Part shown: positions 10,788 through 20,506 of the stretch, one piece after another
How positions within the stretch are numbered: the stretch's first letter is position 1
Layout: each line of letters begins with the position of its first letter
Source: Physella acuta
Taxonomy: Eukaryota; Mollusca; Gastropoda; Physidae
Assembly: GCF_028476545.1 (NCBI RefSeq)
Contig: NW_026731879.1
Location: 469,501 to 533,500, forward strand
Direction of reading: 5' to 3'
Length of the DNA: 64,000 nt
Notes under the pieces: model-generated
Databases searched by the model: none
Told to the model about the DNA's origin: nothing
Seen by the model: the letters and a program-made list of their open reading frames with translations, nothing else
Translations under genes and position numbers: made by a program

Positions 10788-12333
10788 CAGGGGTGTCCAA
10801 ACTTTTCAGCCCCTCGGCCGCATTAACTATCAAATATCAGTTCGGGGGCCAAAGTTTCTTCCAGGCATCTCTTTGGGGTGGTAGAGCGCCCCCCCCCCCC
10901 CCGAAGAACGTCTACTACGCCTCCCCCCCCCCCCCCCCACCCACCGAAATATGATTTATATAGGAATATATTCACGTATTTCATTTTAGAAAATGTTACT
11001 TCACACAAGTATGTTGTTCCAAAACTTGAAAGGTACTTTGATGCAAAATATTTAATATTAGGAAAGTCTTCCATGGGCAAAAGCTTGTAACAAACCACCC
11101 GCCCTTTTTTGAACTTGTCTCGAAGGATGTATTTTCTTGCAATTCAATGAACTCCAGCTGCAGTTCATCTGGGCAACTGGCCACATTTGCTTCAAATGGG
11201 TTTTGAAACAGTCTCACTTCTTCTGCCTTTAAATCCAAGTAAAAAAACAGCTACTGAAACTGCAGCTGGAGGTCTTTAATCATCTCACATGCAAATGACG
11301 TGGGGAACTCGGTGGTTGCTTCAACCATGAAGATTATGCACTGCAGAAAGTGCGTCAAGTTGTTAGCCTGTACTTGTTCCAAAAACATGACAAGTTTGGA
11401 TCTGAAGGCCTTAAGGTGGATGTATAGACCAGAAACTAGATTTCCCTCTCTTGGCGTTTTAGGTTCAGAAAATTAAAATGACTAGTTATGTCTGCATTAG
11501 AGGCCAATTTCTATACCCATTCTTCATCAGACATTAATGGCAGTGGCTTGCCTTTACTTTCCATGAAGTAACCTATTTCCTTTCTTAACGTAAATACTCT
11601 GCTCATAGCTTTCTCACAAATTAGCCCTCTTGCTGCTGTGTAATATGGTAAATTTTGCGATTCCGTGTTTGTTTTTCGACATGTCCCTGAACTTTCTGTG
11701 GTTGAGCCCATGTGACAGTATGAAATTCGCTATCTTCACCACAGGATTCAGTACACTGCTAATGTCCATATATTTAGCACACAAAGCTTGCTGATGAATA
11801 ATACAGTGCAGGAACATTGGTTGTAGAATGTTTTTCTCATTTGCTTGCCCAACCAAGCCTTTCTTTGTGCCACTCTTGTACTTTCCTCAATCAACAGTCA
11901 TGTAACTGAAGTTAGTCCAGTCCAAGTTACAATCAGTAAATGTTTTTAGCTCATGGAATATATCTTCTCGGGTAACAGTGCTATACATGTTGTGTAGGGA
12001 AGCCAGCTCTTGTGTTATGTTCTTGTCTTCATCCACACCTCTAATAAACACAAGCAGTTGAGAGGTGGAACAGCTGTCCAGCGACTCATCCATTGCAATT
12101 GTAAAATGGCGTAACTTGCTTGCATTTTTCGCGATTTGGGCCACGATGTTTTCACCAATGTCTACAACACGGCGGGTAATGGTATTTGCACCCAAATCTA
12201 ATTTTTCAAATTGCTTTGAATTTTCTGGGCAAAGTTCCTCAGCCATCTCCAACAAACATTTTTTTTCCGTGGAGAAAAAGATCTCCGGGGGCCGGATGGG
12301 AGAAGCTCAAAGGCCGCAGTTTGGAGACCCCTG
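10788..12333 (-). mobile_element. decayed Charlie-type hAT DNA transposon with terminal inverted repeats
   Basis: The left end is CAGGGGTGTCCAAACT and the right end, reverse-complemented, is CAGGGGTCTCCAAACT, 15 of 16 identical. This is a standard Charlie-type hAT terminus. The flanking 8-mers CCTTAAAG and CGTTAGAA agree at five of eight positions, a worn target duplication. The interior encodes transposase pieces on the minus strand. At 1546 bp it is much shorter than an autonomous member (usually over 2.5 kb), mainly because the 5' coding part is missing. C runs of 14-17 lie inside the left end (about 10890-10940). Confidence 0.88.
10830..12255 (-). pseudogene. hAT transposase pseudogene (GTF2IRD2/ZBED-like class)
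   Basis: Minus-strand pieces appear in the order expected for Charlie-type transposases. 12255-11887 gives MAEELCPENSKQFEKLDLGA, then FTIAMDESLDSCSTSQLLVF with the DES of the catalytic core, and NITQELASL. 11856-11614 gives LHCIIHQQALCAK and VVKIANFILSHGLNHRKFRD. 11711-11511 gives MSRVFTLRKEIGYFMESKGK. 11238-10823 gives LFQNPFEANV, LQLEFIELQ and FGTTYLCEVTFSKMK of the C-terminal dimerisation region. The N-terminal BED finger and upstream part are absent, and several frameshifts and stops separate the pieces, including a stop after TNFSYMTVD. It cannot produce transposase. Vertebrate GTF2IRD2 and several ZBED proteins derive from this family, but nothing here suggests domestication. Confidence 0.85.
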
Positions 12334-12344
12334 CGTTAGAACGC

Positions 12345-12427
<83 letters not shown>
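12345..12427. repeat. (AT)n microsatellite, ~83 bp
   Basis: Pure alternating AT immediately follows the hAT element and its flank. Self-complementary, so cruciform-prone. Confidence 0.97.
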
Positions 12428-12428
<1 letters not shown>

Positions 12429-12504
12429 TAAAACTCAACTTTGTTTACATGTTTGAATATTTATTTGTTTGTCTGATTTCGTACTGTAAGAAAACTGCTC
12501 TATA

Positions 12505-12665
12505 TGGGGGGCTGTAAAATAGTATGTAGGTAGAGAATAATTTTTGATTGCAGACAGACTGTTAATCACACATTTATTTAAAGAAGTTAATTAATTTATT
12601 GATTTATTCATAGGTAGATTAACCACAATTATTTTAAAGTTTTAGAACAATGGTTAAACTTTGAC
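12505..12665. repeat. old duplication, left copy (partner at about 13505-13650)
   Basis: CTGTAAAATAG, then a TTAATTAATTTATTGA block, then ATTCATAGGTAGATTAACCA and TTAGAACAA occur here and again at 13505-13650 as CTGTAAAATAG, TTAATTAATTTATTGA, ATTCATTGGTAGATTAACCA, TTAGAACAA. Between the copies lies the 12707-13475 dispersed repeat. Either the element landed between tandem copies or both are arms of a larger unit. Confidence 0.6.
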
Positions 12666-12706
12666 TGAATAGTGACGTTTGATAACTCATTTTTTTTTTT
12701 TTTTTT

Positions 12707-13475
12707 ACTTTCTCGTATATACGAAGTATAGAGAAAGTATTGTAATCGTGCACAAAAATCACTTGAAATTTTAACAATTTTCACCGTATTACACCTCAGT
12801 CCTTCATCACATCTGAAGTATAGAGGACTTATTTTAATCGGGCAAAAATTATCAATCCAGATTTATCAAAATTAAGAGGTTTTATGCGTAATCCAGTCTG
12901 AAAAACTGGGCTTTGCAATTCTGTCCGTATGTCTGTGTGTGTGTGTGTGTCTGTCCGTGTGTAAACACGATAACTTGAGTACCGTTACAGCTAGGTTGAT
13001 GAAATTTCATATGTAAGTATTTTATCAAAATCGTAGATCCGTATCAACTTTTGAGCGATTTCCGATAACCGAAAGTGGTACTTTTTCTACTTTGAATTTT
13101 TCAAAAGCCTATAACTTTAGTACTATTTCAGATAGATAAATGAAATTTCACATGTAAGAATAAGATTTAATTCTCTACCTTTTGTCAAATTTTGAGTAAT
13201 TTCCGTTGCCCGGAAGTACTAATTTACGCTACTTCCGATTTCTCAAAAAACTAATGTAAATTTTTAAAGTACTAATAATATTGCGCACTATTATGCACTT
13301 TTTTATTTGGCGTTCACTTGGTGTGCAATCTTTTGTCTACGAGATTTTATTCTATTTTTAAAACTTTAAGTATTTAAAATGGATTAAAAATCATATCTAT
13401 AGCCCGAGTTCTCATCCCCTGTTGTTTTATATAAGAATATTCGAGAAAGTTTAGGGGAGATCACTCCCGGTTTAT
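12707..13475. mobile_element. dispersed repeat family 'ACTTTCTCG', copy 2
   Basis: This copy starts ACTTTCTCGTATATACGAAG just after 19 T (12688-12706 with the preceding base context) and ends TCACTCCCGGTTTAT. It is ~110 bp longer than copy 1, mainly through an extra segment near 12760-12890. A (GT)n stretch lies near 12933-12950. Interior landmarks match copies 1 and 3. The T run reads as a poly-A tail on the minus strand, which would fit a retroposed element. Confidence 0.78.
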
Positions 13476-14116
13476 TTTGATTTGTTATTGGGGAGAATCT
13501 GCATTATGTGTAGAGCTGTAAAATAGGTTTTTGGTGGTAAGTATTGTTCTTTCATAAACACACTGCTAATTACAAACTAATTTTAGGCCGTTAATTAATT
13601 TATTGACATATTCATTGGTAGATTAACCACATTAATTATAAAAGCTTAGAACAATAAGTTTAGTAATTGTAAAAAGATTTCATTATAACAATGTTTTCAA
13701 TTACTTTTTTTTCTTAAGGCCTACATGTGCATTTTGGTGTTACCAATATTACTTTATTCATTAAGTATTTTTATAAACTTATCTTCTATTTCTATATATA
13801 ATATCGATAACTACAACTTTGTCAAAATGATGTCATACATTTTGTTGTTGCAACATAGACTAATACCTATGAATTCGGCTATAATGAAGCGTTGACTCAA
13901 AGTCTTGTGATAAATTACCTATTTTCTAAAGATTATATAATCAGTGACTTTGGATTAATTTCATCTCTACTTATTTAAACTCGTGTGTATTTCCATTTGG
14001 AACATTGTGTGTGTGTGTTATTTTTTTTTTCTTCACATTTTATACATTGTAAGTACTTTTTTCTTTTTTATTTCTTGTGTGTGTTGCCTGGCCCCGGGTG
14101 GGCCTCACGCACAACT

Positions 14117-15424
14117 ATGTCGGAAAAACACATCAAACGGTTATTCCTGCCTAAGTTCGGCATGGCAGGACATGCGCCAAAAACTCTAGAGATTTTCATA
14201 GAAGAGGGTTTTTCTTTAGCTACTCTCACAGCTGACGAACTAAAAAGAGAGCTATGTATGTTATGTAGCCTATCACCAGCTGAATTTGAAGGTCTGTATA
14301 ACTATGGGACACTGCGTAAATGGTATGTCACCATTAGATCAAAGGAACTATATGAGAAAATGCACCTAAAAGAATTTCACAGAGATTTGCCACCTGGAGT
14401 AACATCCAGATACAGAGTGCAGAGAATATCAATAACCCACGCCGATAAATCTGGGCAAAGGGGCATGCTGAAATGGCTGCCTTCCAAGACAAGTGACGAT
14501 GATATAATGGCGATTCTGAAATCTATAAGCAGTCAGGACTCAACACCAACATTTAAGAGAATAGACCAATCAAATGTGGTCCAATTCACCATCTCTCTGG
14601 AGAAAGAAGATGTGGAGAGTGTCCCACACTATATTATACTTACAAATGAGGCCAACAAGGAGAGCAGAGTCCTTATAATCCTCAATGGGAGGAGGGTGCA
14701 ATGTTGCCACTGCAACACAGACAGGTACTTGCCTAAAATGTGTGAGCATTTGAGGACTCGCGCTCTTGACGGCGTCCAGCTAGTAGATGGACAGTACAGG
14801 GCAATTGAGCCTTGGGATGCAAATGATAAAGAAGAAGTTAGAGAGCATCTAAGTAACAATAGAAATTTCTTAAAGCATTGGGACAGTTATGATGTTGACG
14901 GAGAAAGACAAAATGAAATGCTTAGAGAAGCAAGGCACAGAGAGGTACAAGATGCCTTTGAAGTAGATGGCCAAACTGAAGCACATCATACTACTGTGGC
15001 ACCGCAGCAAGTTAACGAAAGCGTAACAGAAACCACCATAGAGGCCGAAGCCATGGAGACAATAGCAACCAGGAATTCCATAGTAACCGGGTGTCAAAAA
15101 GATGGGAATCACGAAAATTTGGAGGCTGTCGACGAAACAATAACTAATATTCTTCAAGATAACTCTAGTTCAGAAAACATAACGAAACCGCTAAAGGAAA
15201 TTAAAAGCTCACAAAGTATGTCAGCAACAAAGGTATCAGGTCAACTGTCATATAGTCAAGCAATCAGTTCAAGTAAAAATCAATTACCTACAGTAAAGCC
15301 ACCTCAAAGGTTCGTGACCAGGGCCCAACGGGATAGCAAACCAACGGCTGGAAGGTTTGGAATTAAAAGACCACCATCATCCAGCCCTCCAGAAACAGAT
15401 GTTTCGAAAGAAAACCCCAAATAA
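14117..15424 (+). CDS. LINE ORF1 protein, nucleocapsid-like, 435 aa
   Basis: The start is taken as the ATG at 14117 (MSEKHIKRLFLPKFGMAGHA). The frame is open upstream to 13985, but that extension is hydrophobic, low-complexity leader (FFFSSHFIHCKYFFLFYF). Residues ~1-100 are a basic/leucine-rich region. Residues ~105-210 (RYRVQRISITHADKSGQRG to RVLIILNGRRVQ) have the length and order of an RRM-like domain. Immediately after comes CCHCNTDRYLPKMC, a CX2CX4YX4C array, i.e. a CCHC knuckle with tyrosine in place of histidine. The C-terminal ~190 residues are polar, acidic then Ser/Pro/basic, ending PPSSSPPETDVSKENPK. RRM plus knuckle just upstream of an APE-type ORF2 is characteristic of ORF1 in I/jockey-like LINEs, where it coats the RNA. 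No stops interrupt it. Host-gene origin is unlikely given the adjoining ORF2 start. Confidence 0.8.
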   Translation: MSEKHIKRLFLPKFGMAGHAPKTLEIFIEEGFSLATLTADELKRELCMLCSLSPAEFEGLYNYGTLRKWYVTIRSKELYEKMHLKEFHRDLPPGVTSRYRVQRISITHADKSGQRGMLKWLPSKTSDDDIMAILKSISSQDSTPTFKRIDQSNVVQFTISLEKEDVESVPHYIILTNEANKESRVLIILNGRRVQCCHCNTDRYLPKMCEHLRTRALDGVQLVDGQYRAIEPWDANDKEEVREHLSNNRNFLKHWDSYDVDGERQNEMLREARHREVQDAFEVDGQTEAHHTTVAPQQVNESVTETTIEAEAMETIATRNSIVTGCQKDGNHENLEAVDETITNILQDNSSSENITKPLKEIKSSQSMSATKVSGQLSYSQAISSSKNQLPTVKPPQRFVTRAQRDSKPTAGRFGIKRPPSSSPPETDVSKENPK

Positions 15425-15427
15425 TTC

Positions 15428-15577
15428 ATGCTAAATCTGGCAACATTGAACATCAGGGGGGCTAGGGACAAAACACATTATATAAACAACATAATAAATA
15501 AACACAATATTGACATCCTACTTTTACAGGAAACTAAAATTGGAACTACAGAAGAAGCAAATAAACTAGATGCATAA
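15428..15577 (+). pseudogene. truncated LINE ORF2: start of the APE endonuclease domain, 49 codons
   Basis: Three bases after the ORF1 stop an ATG opens MLNLATLNIRGARDKTHYIN followed by NIINKHNIDILLLQETKIGT, then stops at 15575-15577. LNIRGAR...DILLLQETK is the N-terminal signature of APE-type endonucleases, with the metal-binding E in QET and the N of LNIRG. The rest of the endonuclease, the reverse transcriptase and any C-terminal domain are absent from the downstream kilobase in every frame. The 3-bp gap to ORF1 suggests the parent element used closely spaced or reinitiating ORFs. Confidence 0.8.
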
Positions 15578-16590
15578 TTAATATCGACAGTCTCAAGCAA
15601 AACATCACTCGATCAGCCCCCAAGTAATTTAACATTAGAACAGTCTTCTGTTTCCCATGTTTTTAAAAGTGCACAACCTGAATGGTAGAAAGAGATACAC
15701 ACCTCACCCTCCCCCCCCCCTCCACACACACACACACACTTCCCTCCACTCAACCGGACTGGCGGATTTTTCAAGGTAGCGTGCCCTCATTGCCAAGGGT
15801 CAATTTTATGTCATGGAAAGTTAATGATACATCAGTCGTTTCTATTTCTGTCCATGGGTGGCTACAGTGTGAACTTTTGACTCCGCAGCACACTAAACTA
15901 AGCAGTCAAGAGAAACCTAGTTTGCACACCTTATTTTAATCTAGTTCTTATGCCATTTTATTTTTTCCCTTTGATTATTATATATGCAATTGATGTTCAT
16001 TGTTCATGTCTTTGATGCTATGTAAAATCTATCAAATATATTATTATTACTGATTTAAATGTTTAAAACAATTGAATTAATAAAAATAAAAATAAAAAAA
16101 ATCTACACCCTCCTCTCTCCCCCTCTATCCACTTTACCCCCAGACATGATAACCCCACAATCCCTTTAACTGTTCCAACGACCCCACCACCCACCGCAAC
16201 ATCAATATCCAGAACTTATTTAAAGTTCTAAATCTTGTCTCTTTCCCCTCATCTTTCACACTGCAACCTTTTGAAAACTCAATGCGACCACTACAACACC
16301 CTTTCAACTAGTCAACTTAAGTTGTTTCCCTACATAGAAAATGCTTCACTGTCCCATTGACCCTCTCTGAAAAATTTCCTTTCCTCTCCCCACCCAGACT
16401 TCTGACACTTTCATTTGACCTTCACCCCTTTTACTGTCATCCTTTGCAATTTTTTTTTTTTTTTTTTTTATAATCAAATACATGACATCGTGTAAATATT
16501 CATTATGTACATTTGCAAAACCTTTCGTTTTCATTTGGTGTTCAAAATTATGTTAAAAAATTTGATGTTGATGTACTTGTTTTAATTGCA

Positions 16591-16596
16591 AATAAA

Positions 16597-16643
<47 letters not shown>
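16591..16643 (+). other. polyadenylation signal and 42-A tail of the LINE-derived element
   Basis: AATAAA at 16591-16596 is followed at 16602 by 42 uninterrupted A. The second copy of the target duplication starts immediately after, at 16644. Long pure A tails shrink and mutate with time, so this supports a recent insertion. Confidence 0.85.
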
Positions 16644-16646
<3 letters not shown>

Positions 16647-16655
16647 CTACATGTG

Positions 16656-17001
16656 AATGATAAAGTTTTTTTTTTTTAAGGTTGACTATCAGGACCTCGC
16701 GGGGAACAGGGCAGGTGAAGTAGAGTTCACCTGTTTCTATGTTCTCAGCATATGAAGGGATAGTGTGGTCAGAGCCATGCTCGGCCGGAATCGGTTTTTT
16801 TAAAAATTCAAACATGTCTGAGACTTGGCGGGACACTGGGCAGGTGAAGTAGAGTTTAGTAGAGTTTTCAAAATATAAAAAAAACGTCTTTTTGAATGTG
16901 GGGTCTGGTTATTTTGGGATGATAAGTGCTGACAGACGTGATGTCATTTATGGATGACCCCCGAAACCCACAGTTATCTAACTAGATAACGGGTAGTCTA
17001 G
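16656..17001 (+). mobile_element. Helitron-like 3' end with hairpin and CTAG terminus
   Basis: GTTATCT (16973-16979), loop AACT, AGATAAC (16984-16990) form a perfect 7-bp stem. Seven bases later comes CTAGT (16998-17002), which matches the Helitron CTRR|T terminus. The sequence continues into TATATATATA. The 5' end is not found. The upstream ~300 bp contains two diverged copies of GGGCAGGTGAAGTAGAGTT (about 16700-16725 and 16835-16860), non-coding. Assigned as a non-autonomous Helitron remnant by its terminus only; the left coordinate is arbitrary. Confidence 0.5.
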
Positions 17002-17335
17002 TATATATATATAAAGCAGCCGTTGTTGCATAGAAATTAACCTGGTCATCTATATTTTTTACAAGATTGCACACAACACGATCAAACTGAACCCCCCCCC
17101 CCCCCTAAACTTTCTATTCCTACACGTTGTAGCTCCCTAGAGCGCGGCGCTCCCCGGGCCAATAGTCCCGTATCCGATTGCCCCACCCAGCGGCCAATTA
17201 AAATCCCTCCCCTAGCCCGGCATTAGGCTGTTGCATGGAGCTAATGACGCCCTGACTGACGCAAATGGACAGGAAACAGTTTTTTGATGGAATGGAGTTT
17301 TTTTTAAAAACACAAGCTTGGGTTGGGTTACACCA

Positions 17336-17492
17336 GAGGAATGTCATGTAACTTTTAGCACATGTCATGTCTTTTTTAGCACATGTCATGTCTTTTTTAG
17401 CATATGTCATGTCACTTTTAGAACATGTCATGTCACTTTTAGCACATGTCATGGAACTTTTAGCACATGACATGTCCTTTTTAGCACATGAT
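17336..17492. repeat. ~20-bp minisatellite CTTTTAGCACATGTCATGT, about 7 copies
   Basis: Units of 20-22 bp (TTTTTAGCACATGTCATGTC and variants with CATATG, GAACATG) repeat seven times. Related TTTCATATGTCATGTCACTG appears singly near 17600, suggesting an older spread of the same motif. The stretch before it (17002-17335) has a 17-C run near 17093 and no gene. The stretch after (17493-17777) has none either. Confidence 0.85.
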
Positions 17493-17777
17493 ATGTAGAA
17501 TTAGACATAATTACATGTAGCACTTAGCGCTTAAGCTTGTGTAAATTTTTGTTAGTTTACAAAACAGTTTTATCTATTCTCATTAGTCTTGTCACGTCTT
17601 TCATATGTCATGTCACTGTGTCATCTATGTTCGCATATCCTGTAACTTTGTTTATAGATTTATGTATAGATTGAAATGACAAAAATAGAATGTTACAAGA
17701 CATTTAGCATTAAAAATATCAAACGTCGCGCCTGAAGGCATTTGTCATTGTTATCAGAAGGAACAATTGGGACTGTT

Positions 17778-18080
17778 GCAAACGTTAACTTGAATCTACT
17801 TGTGGCAAACGTTAACTTGGATCTACTTGTGGCGAACGTTAACTTGGATCTACTTGTGTCGAACGTTAACTTGGATCTACTTGTGTCGAACGTTAACTTG
17901 GATCTACTTGAGGCGAACGTTAACTTGGATCTACTTGTGTCGAACGTTAACTTGGATCTACTTGTGTCGAACGTTAACTTGGATCTACTTTAGGCGAACG
18001 TTAACTTGGATCTACTTGTGTCGAACGTTAACTTGGATCTACTTGTGGCGAACGTTAACTTGGATCTACTTGAGGCGAAC
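17778..18080. repeat. 27-bp minisatellite, 11 copies
   Basis: AACGTTAACTTGGATCTACT followed by TGTGTCG, TGTGGCG or TGAGGCG repeats with period 27. AACGTT and GTTAAC in each unit are palindromes. The frame reads ANVNLDLLV repeatedly but has no gene-like context. Confidence 0.94.
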
Positions 18081-18423
18081 ACAGCGGTCATCAATCACTG
18101 GCGGGAACACAGCGGGAATCGACAGGAACCGAACTCAAACCTCATAGGTCTTCCCGTTTCTCACAGCACACACGTATCTACTTGTGAATAGCGTGCGATC
18201 CATCAAACCATTTCTTGTCTAATTATGCAATCAAGCCGTCCAAGATTGAAGAGCAATTTAGCGATTATTAAATTTCGTTTGAATGAGGGGAATTGTGAAC
18301 AGCCTCGAATTATCTCTCTTTGTTAGACAATTGAATTATCTCCCATAAATTTTTGTTTTAAAACGGCACGGAGCCAAATCTGCTGTGTGGAGAGTAATGG
18401 GGAAATTGTACAGGACGTTAGAC
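18081..18423. other. unique non-coding stretch
   Basis: A short pair of ACACAGCGG.. motifs near 18080-18115 adjoins the 27-bp array. No gene is seen. Confidence 0.5.
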
Positions 18424-19056
18424 GCACAGACACACATATACATATACATACATACAGACACACACACAGACACACATATACATACAGACACACACACAGA
18501 CGCACAGTCACACACAAAGACACACATATACATACAGACACACACACAGACACACATATACATACAGACACACACACAGACACACATATACATACAGACA
18601 CACATATACATACAGACACACACACAGTCACACACACAGACACACATATACATACAGACACACACACAGTCACACACACACAGACACACATATACATACA
18701 GACACACACACAGACACACAGTCACACACACACAGACACACATATACATACAGTCACACACACACAGACACACATATACATACAGACACACACACAGACA
18801 CACATATACATACAGACACACACAGACACACAGTCACACACAGACACACATATACATACAGACACACACACAGACACACATATACATACAGACACAAACA
18901 GACACACACAGACGCACACATATACATATAGACACACGTACAGACACACACACACAGACACACATATACGCACAGACACGCATAGACACATACACAGACA
19001 CACACACATACACTCACCAATCCATACAGACACACACGCACACGCACACAGCACAC
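18424..19056. repeat. compound microsatellite with ~30-bp superstructure
   Basis: CACATATACATACAGACACA alternates with CACACAGACA, giving irregular ~28-30 bp units, with inserts of CACAGTCACACACACAG at several places. It frays into plain CACAGACACG-like sequence after about 18900. It is open in several frames on both strands for over 200 codons, as CA-rich repeats commonly are. Confidence 0.93.
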
Positions 19057-19227
19057 TGCGTAATTGGGGGAGTTAAATAAACCAAACCTAGGTGGGCTAA
19101 AAATAGTAACGCCCACAATAATTAATGCAATTAACAATAAATGAGTCATTGCTTTCATTACATATGTATCTAATTCGATGACGTCATACATTTGATGATG
19201 TAATTAGATTTTACTAATAAAAAAACA

Positions 19228-19590
19228 GATCCCTCCAACGCATCCTCAGGATAAAGTGGGACGACAAAGTCCCGAACAAGGAAATATGGCGAAGGACAGG
19301 ATTAAACGACATTGTCTCAGAAGTTAGAACGAGGAGATGGAGATGGCTGGGCCATGTCCTACGCATGAGCAAAAAAAGACTCCCCAACATGGCGCTGAAG
19401 TGGAACCCACCCGGAAAGAGAAGTAGAGGAAGACCACTGGGAACATGGAGGAGGGAGATGGAAGAAGAAGTACAGGCTACTGGCAAAACCTGGCATGAAC
19501 TAAAGTGGCTCGCCCAGGACAGGGTGGAAGGGCGGAGATTTGTTGTTGCCCTATACTCCACAGGGAGTGATGAGGATTAAACTAAAACTA
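19228..19590 (+). mobile_element. 5'-truncated LINE: C-terminal tail of ORF2 plus short 3' UTR
   Basis: The frame starting at 19233 reads LQRILRIKWDDKVPNKEIW, RTRRWRWLGHVLRMSKKRLP, KWNPPGKRSRGRPLGTWRRE, WHELKWLAQDRVEGRRFVVA and LYSTGSDED, stopping at 19580. RRWRWLGHVLRM...RGRP..TWRR...LAQDR is the conserved C-terminal segment after the reverse transcriptase in RTE/CR1-type non-LTR elements. AATAAAAAAACA lies on both sides (19216-19227 and 19591-19602) and looks like a 12-bp target duplication, with the caveat that it is A-rich. The copy is 5'-truncated, as is usual in target-primed reverse transcription, and has no frameshift in the retained part, so it may be young. Confidence 0.82.
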
Positions 19591-19617
19591 AATAAAAAAA
19601 CATTAACTGCACAAAAC

Positions 19618-19848
19618 ATTTTGGTCGTGGCTGATGTGACATTTGGTCGTGACTGGTGTGACATTTGGTCGTGGCTGATGTGACATTTGGTCGTGACTGA
19701 TGTGACATTTGGTCGTGACTGGTGTGACATTTGGTCGTGGCTGATGTGACATTTGGTCGTGACTGATGTGACATTTGGTCGTGACTGGTGTGACATTTGG
19801 TCGTGGCTGATGTGACATTTGGTCGTGACTGATGTGACATTCAGTCTC
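19618..19848. repeat. 22-bp minisatellite with trimeric higher-order structure
   Basis: ACATTTGGTC is followed by GTGGCTGATGTG (A), GTGACTGATGTG (B) or GTGACTGGTGTG (C). The ten monomers read A C A B C A B C A B, so the recent amplifying unit is the 66-bp trimer. It begins ~30 bp after the LINE tail. Confidence 0.93.
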
Positions 19849-20506
19849 TCAGGACACACCTACTAGGCAGGTATAATCTCAAACCTACAAAAGTGGGTGT
19901 ATCTGCGATGACAGCATGTCATCTGAGTTTTGAACTGCGACATATCTGCTGACATCAGCTGACATCTGCTGACATAGACACACACGTCAAAATGTGAAAC
20001 CTGAAACCAGCCCACGACGAATGGTAGAAATCTGTTTACAAGCCTAGCTCAAATGTTTTCAACCAGAAATTTGAAATCAACCCCTCCTCACCTCTGTATT
20101 GGACTACACAGAGAGAAATAAAACACTTCATACCACCCTTGTCCCCCCTAACCTTCCTCCCCCCCTCCCCCCCCCCCCCCACACACACATAGCCTTTATG
20201 AACTGATTCGTCAATATGGCTCCAACGATCCTACGCCCGTCGTTATTTATGGGCCTTTATGGAGTTGATTTGTAAACAAGGTAAACATTTTTATACTGCA
20301 CTTCTCAAATATCTCATTAACCGAATTGTCATCATATAATTAATTAGACGAATCTGATAAATACATTATATCACCCACGCAGTCCCCCACACCCAACAAT
20401 GTTTATTTGTGAAGGATTGTGCACAGATTGTGTGATTTCTGCCATTTCTATGTGAAGTCTGTGTCAGTGACGAAAGGGCGGCTTCACATTATTTTTCTTG
20501 CAACCA
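19849..20506. other. unique non-coding stretch with C-rich tract
   Basis: No gene is seen. A C/T tract with a run of about 14 C followed by ACACACACA lies near 20150-20190. GACATCTGCTGACAT-like short repeats are near 19945-19975. Confidence 0.5.

Larger units (their letters stand above)
13730..16643 (+). mobile_element. compact LINE-derived retroelement: ORF1 intact, ORF2 mostly missing, poly-A tail and target duplication
   Basis: GGCCTACATGTG occurs at 13718-13729 and again at 16644-16655, directly after a run of 42 A; AA before it also matches. This is a 12-14 bp target-site duplication around a ~2.9-kb unit. The unit has a ~390-bp 5' leader, a complete 435-codon ORF1 (14117-15424), the first 49 codons of an APE-type ORF2 (15428-15577), about 1 kb of non-coding 3' sequence, AATAAA at 16591 and the tail. 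The missing endonuclease remainder and reverse transcriptase mean it depends on another element. The layout recalls mammalian HAL1 (ORF1-only L1 derivatives). The duplication encloses the whole unit, so the deletion either came before insertion or was a clean internal loss afterwards. An A-rich patch near 16080-16100 hints at a composite 3' region. Confidence 0.8.

Noticed and set aside
13985-14116. 44-codon N-terminal extension of the LINE ORF1 frame
   Set aside because: Low-complexity F/C/V-rich translation of a T-rich leader. The ATG at 14117 starts protein-like sequence and fits the 5' UTR.
18424-19056. long His/Thr-rich and Cys/Val-rich frames on both strands
   Set aside because: Translation of a CA microsatellite.
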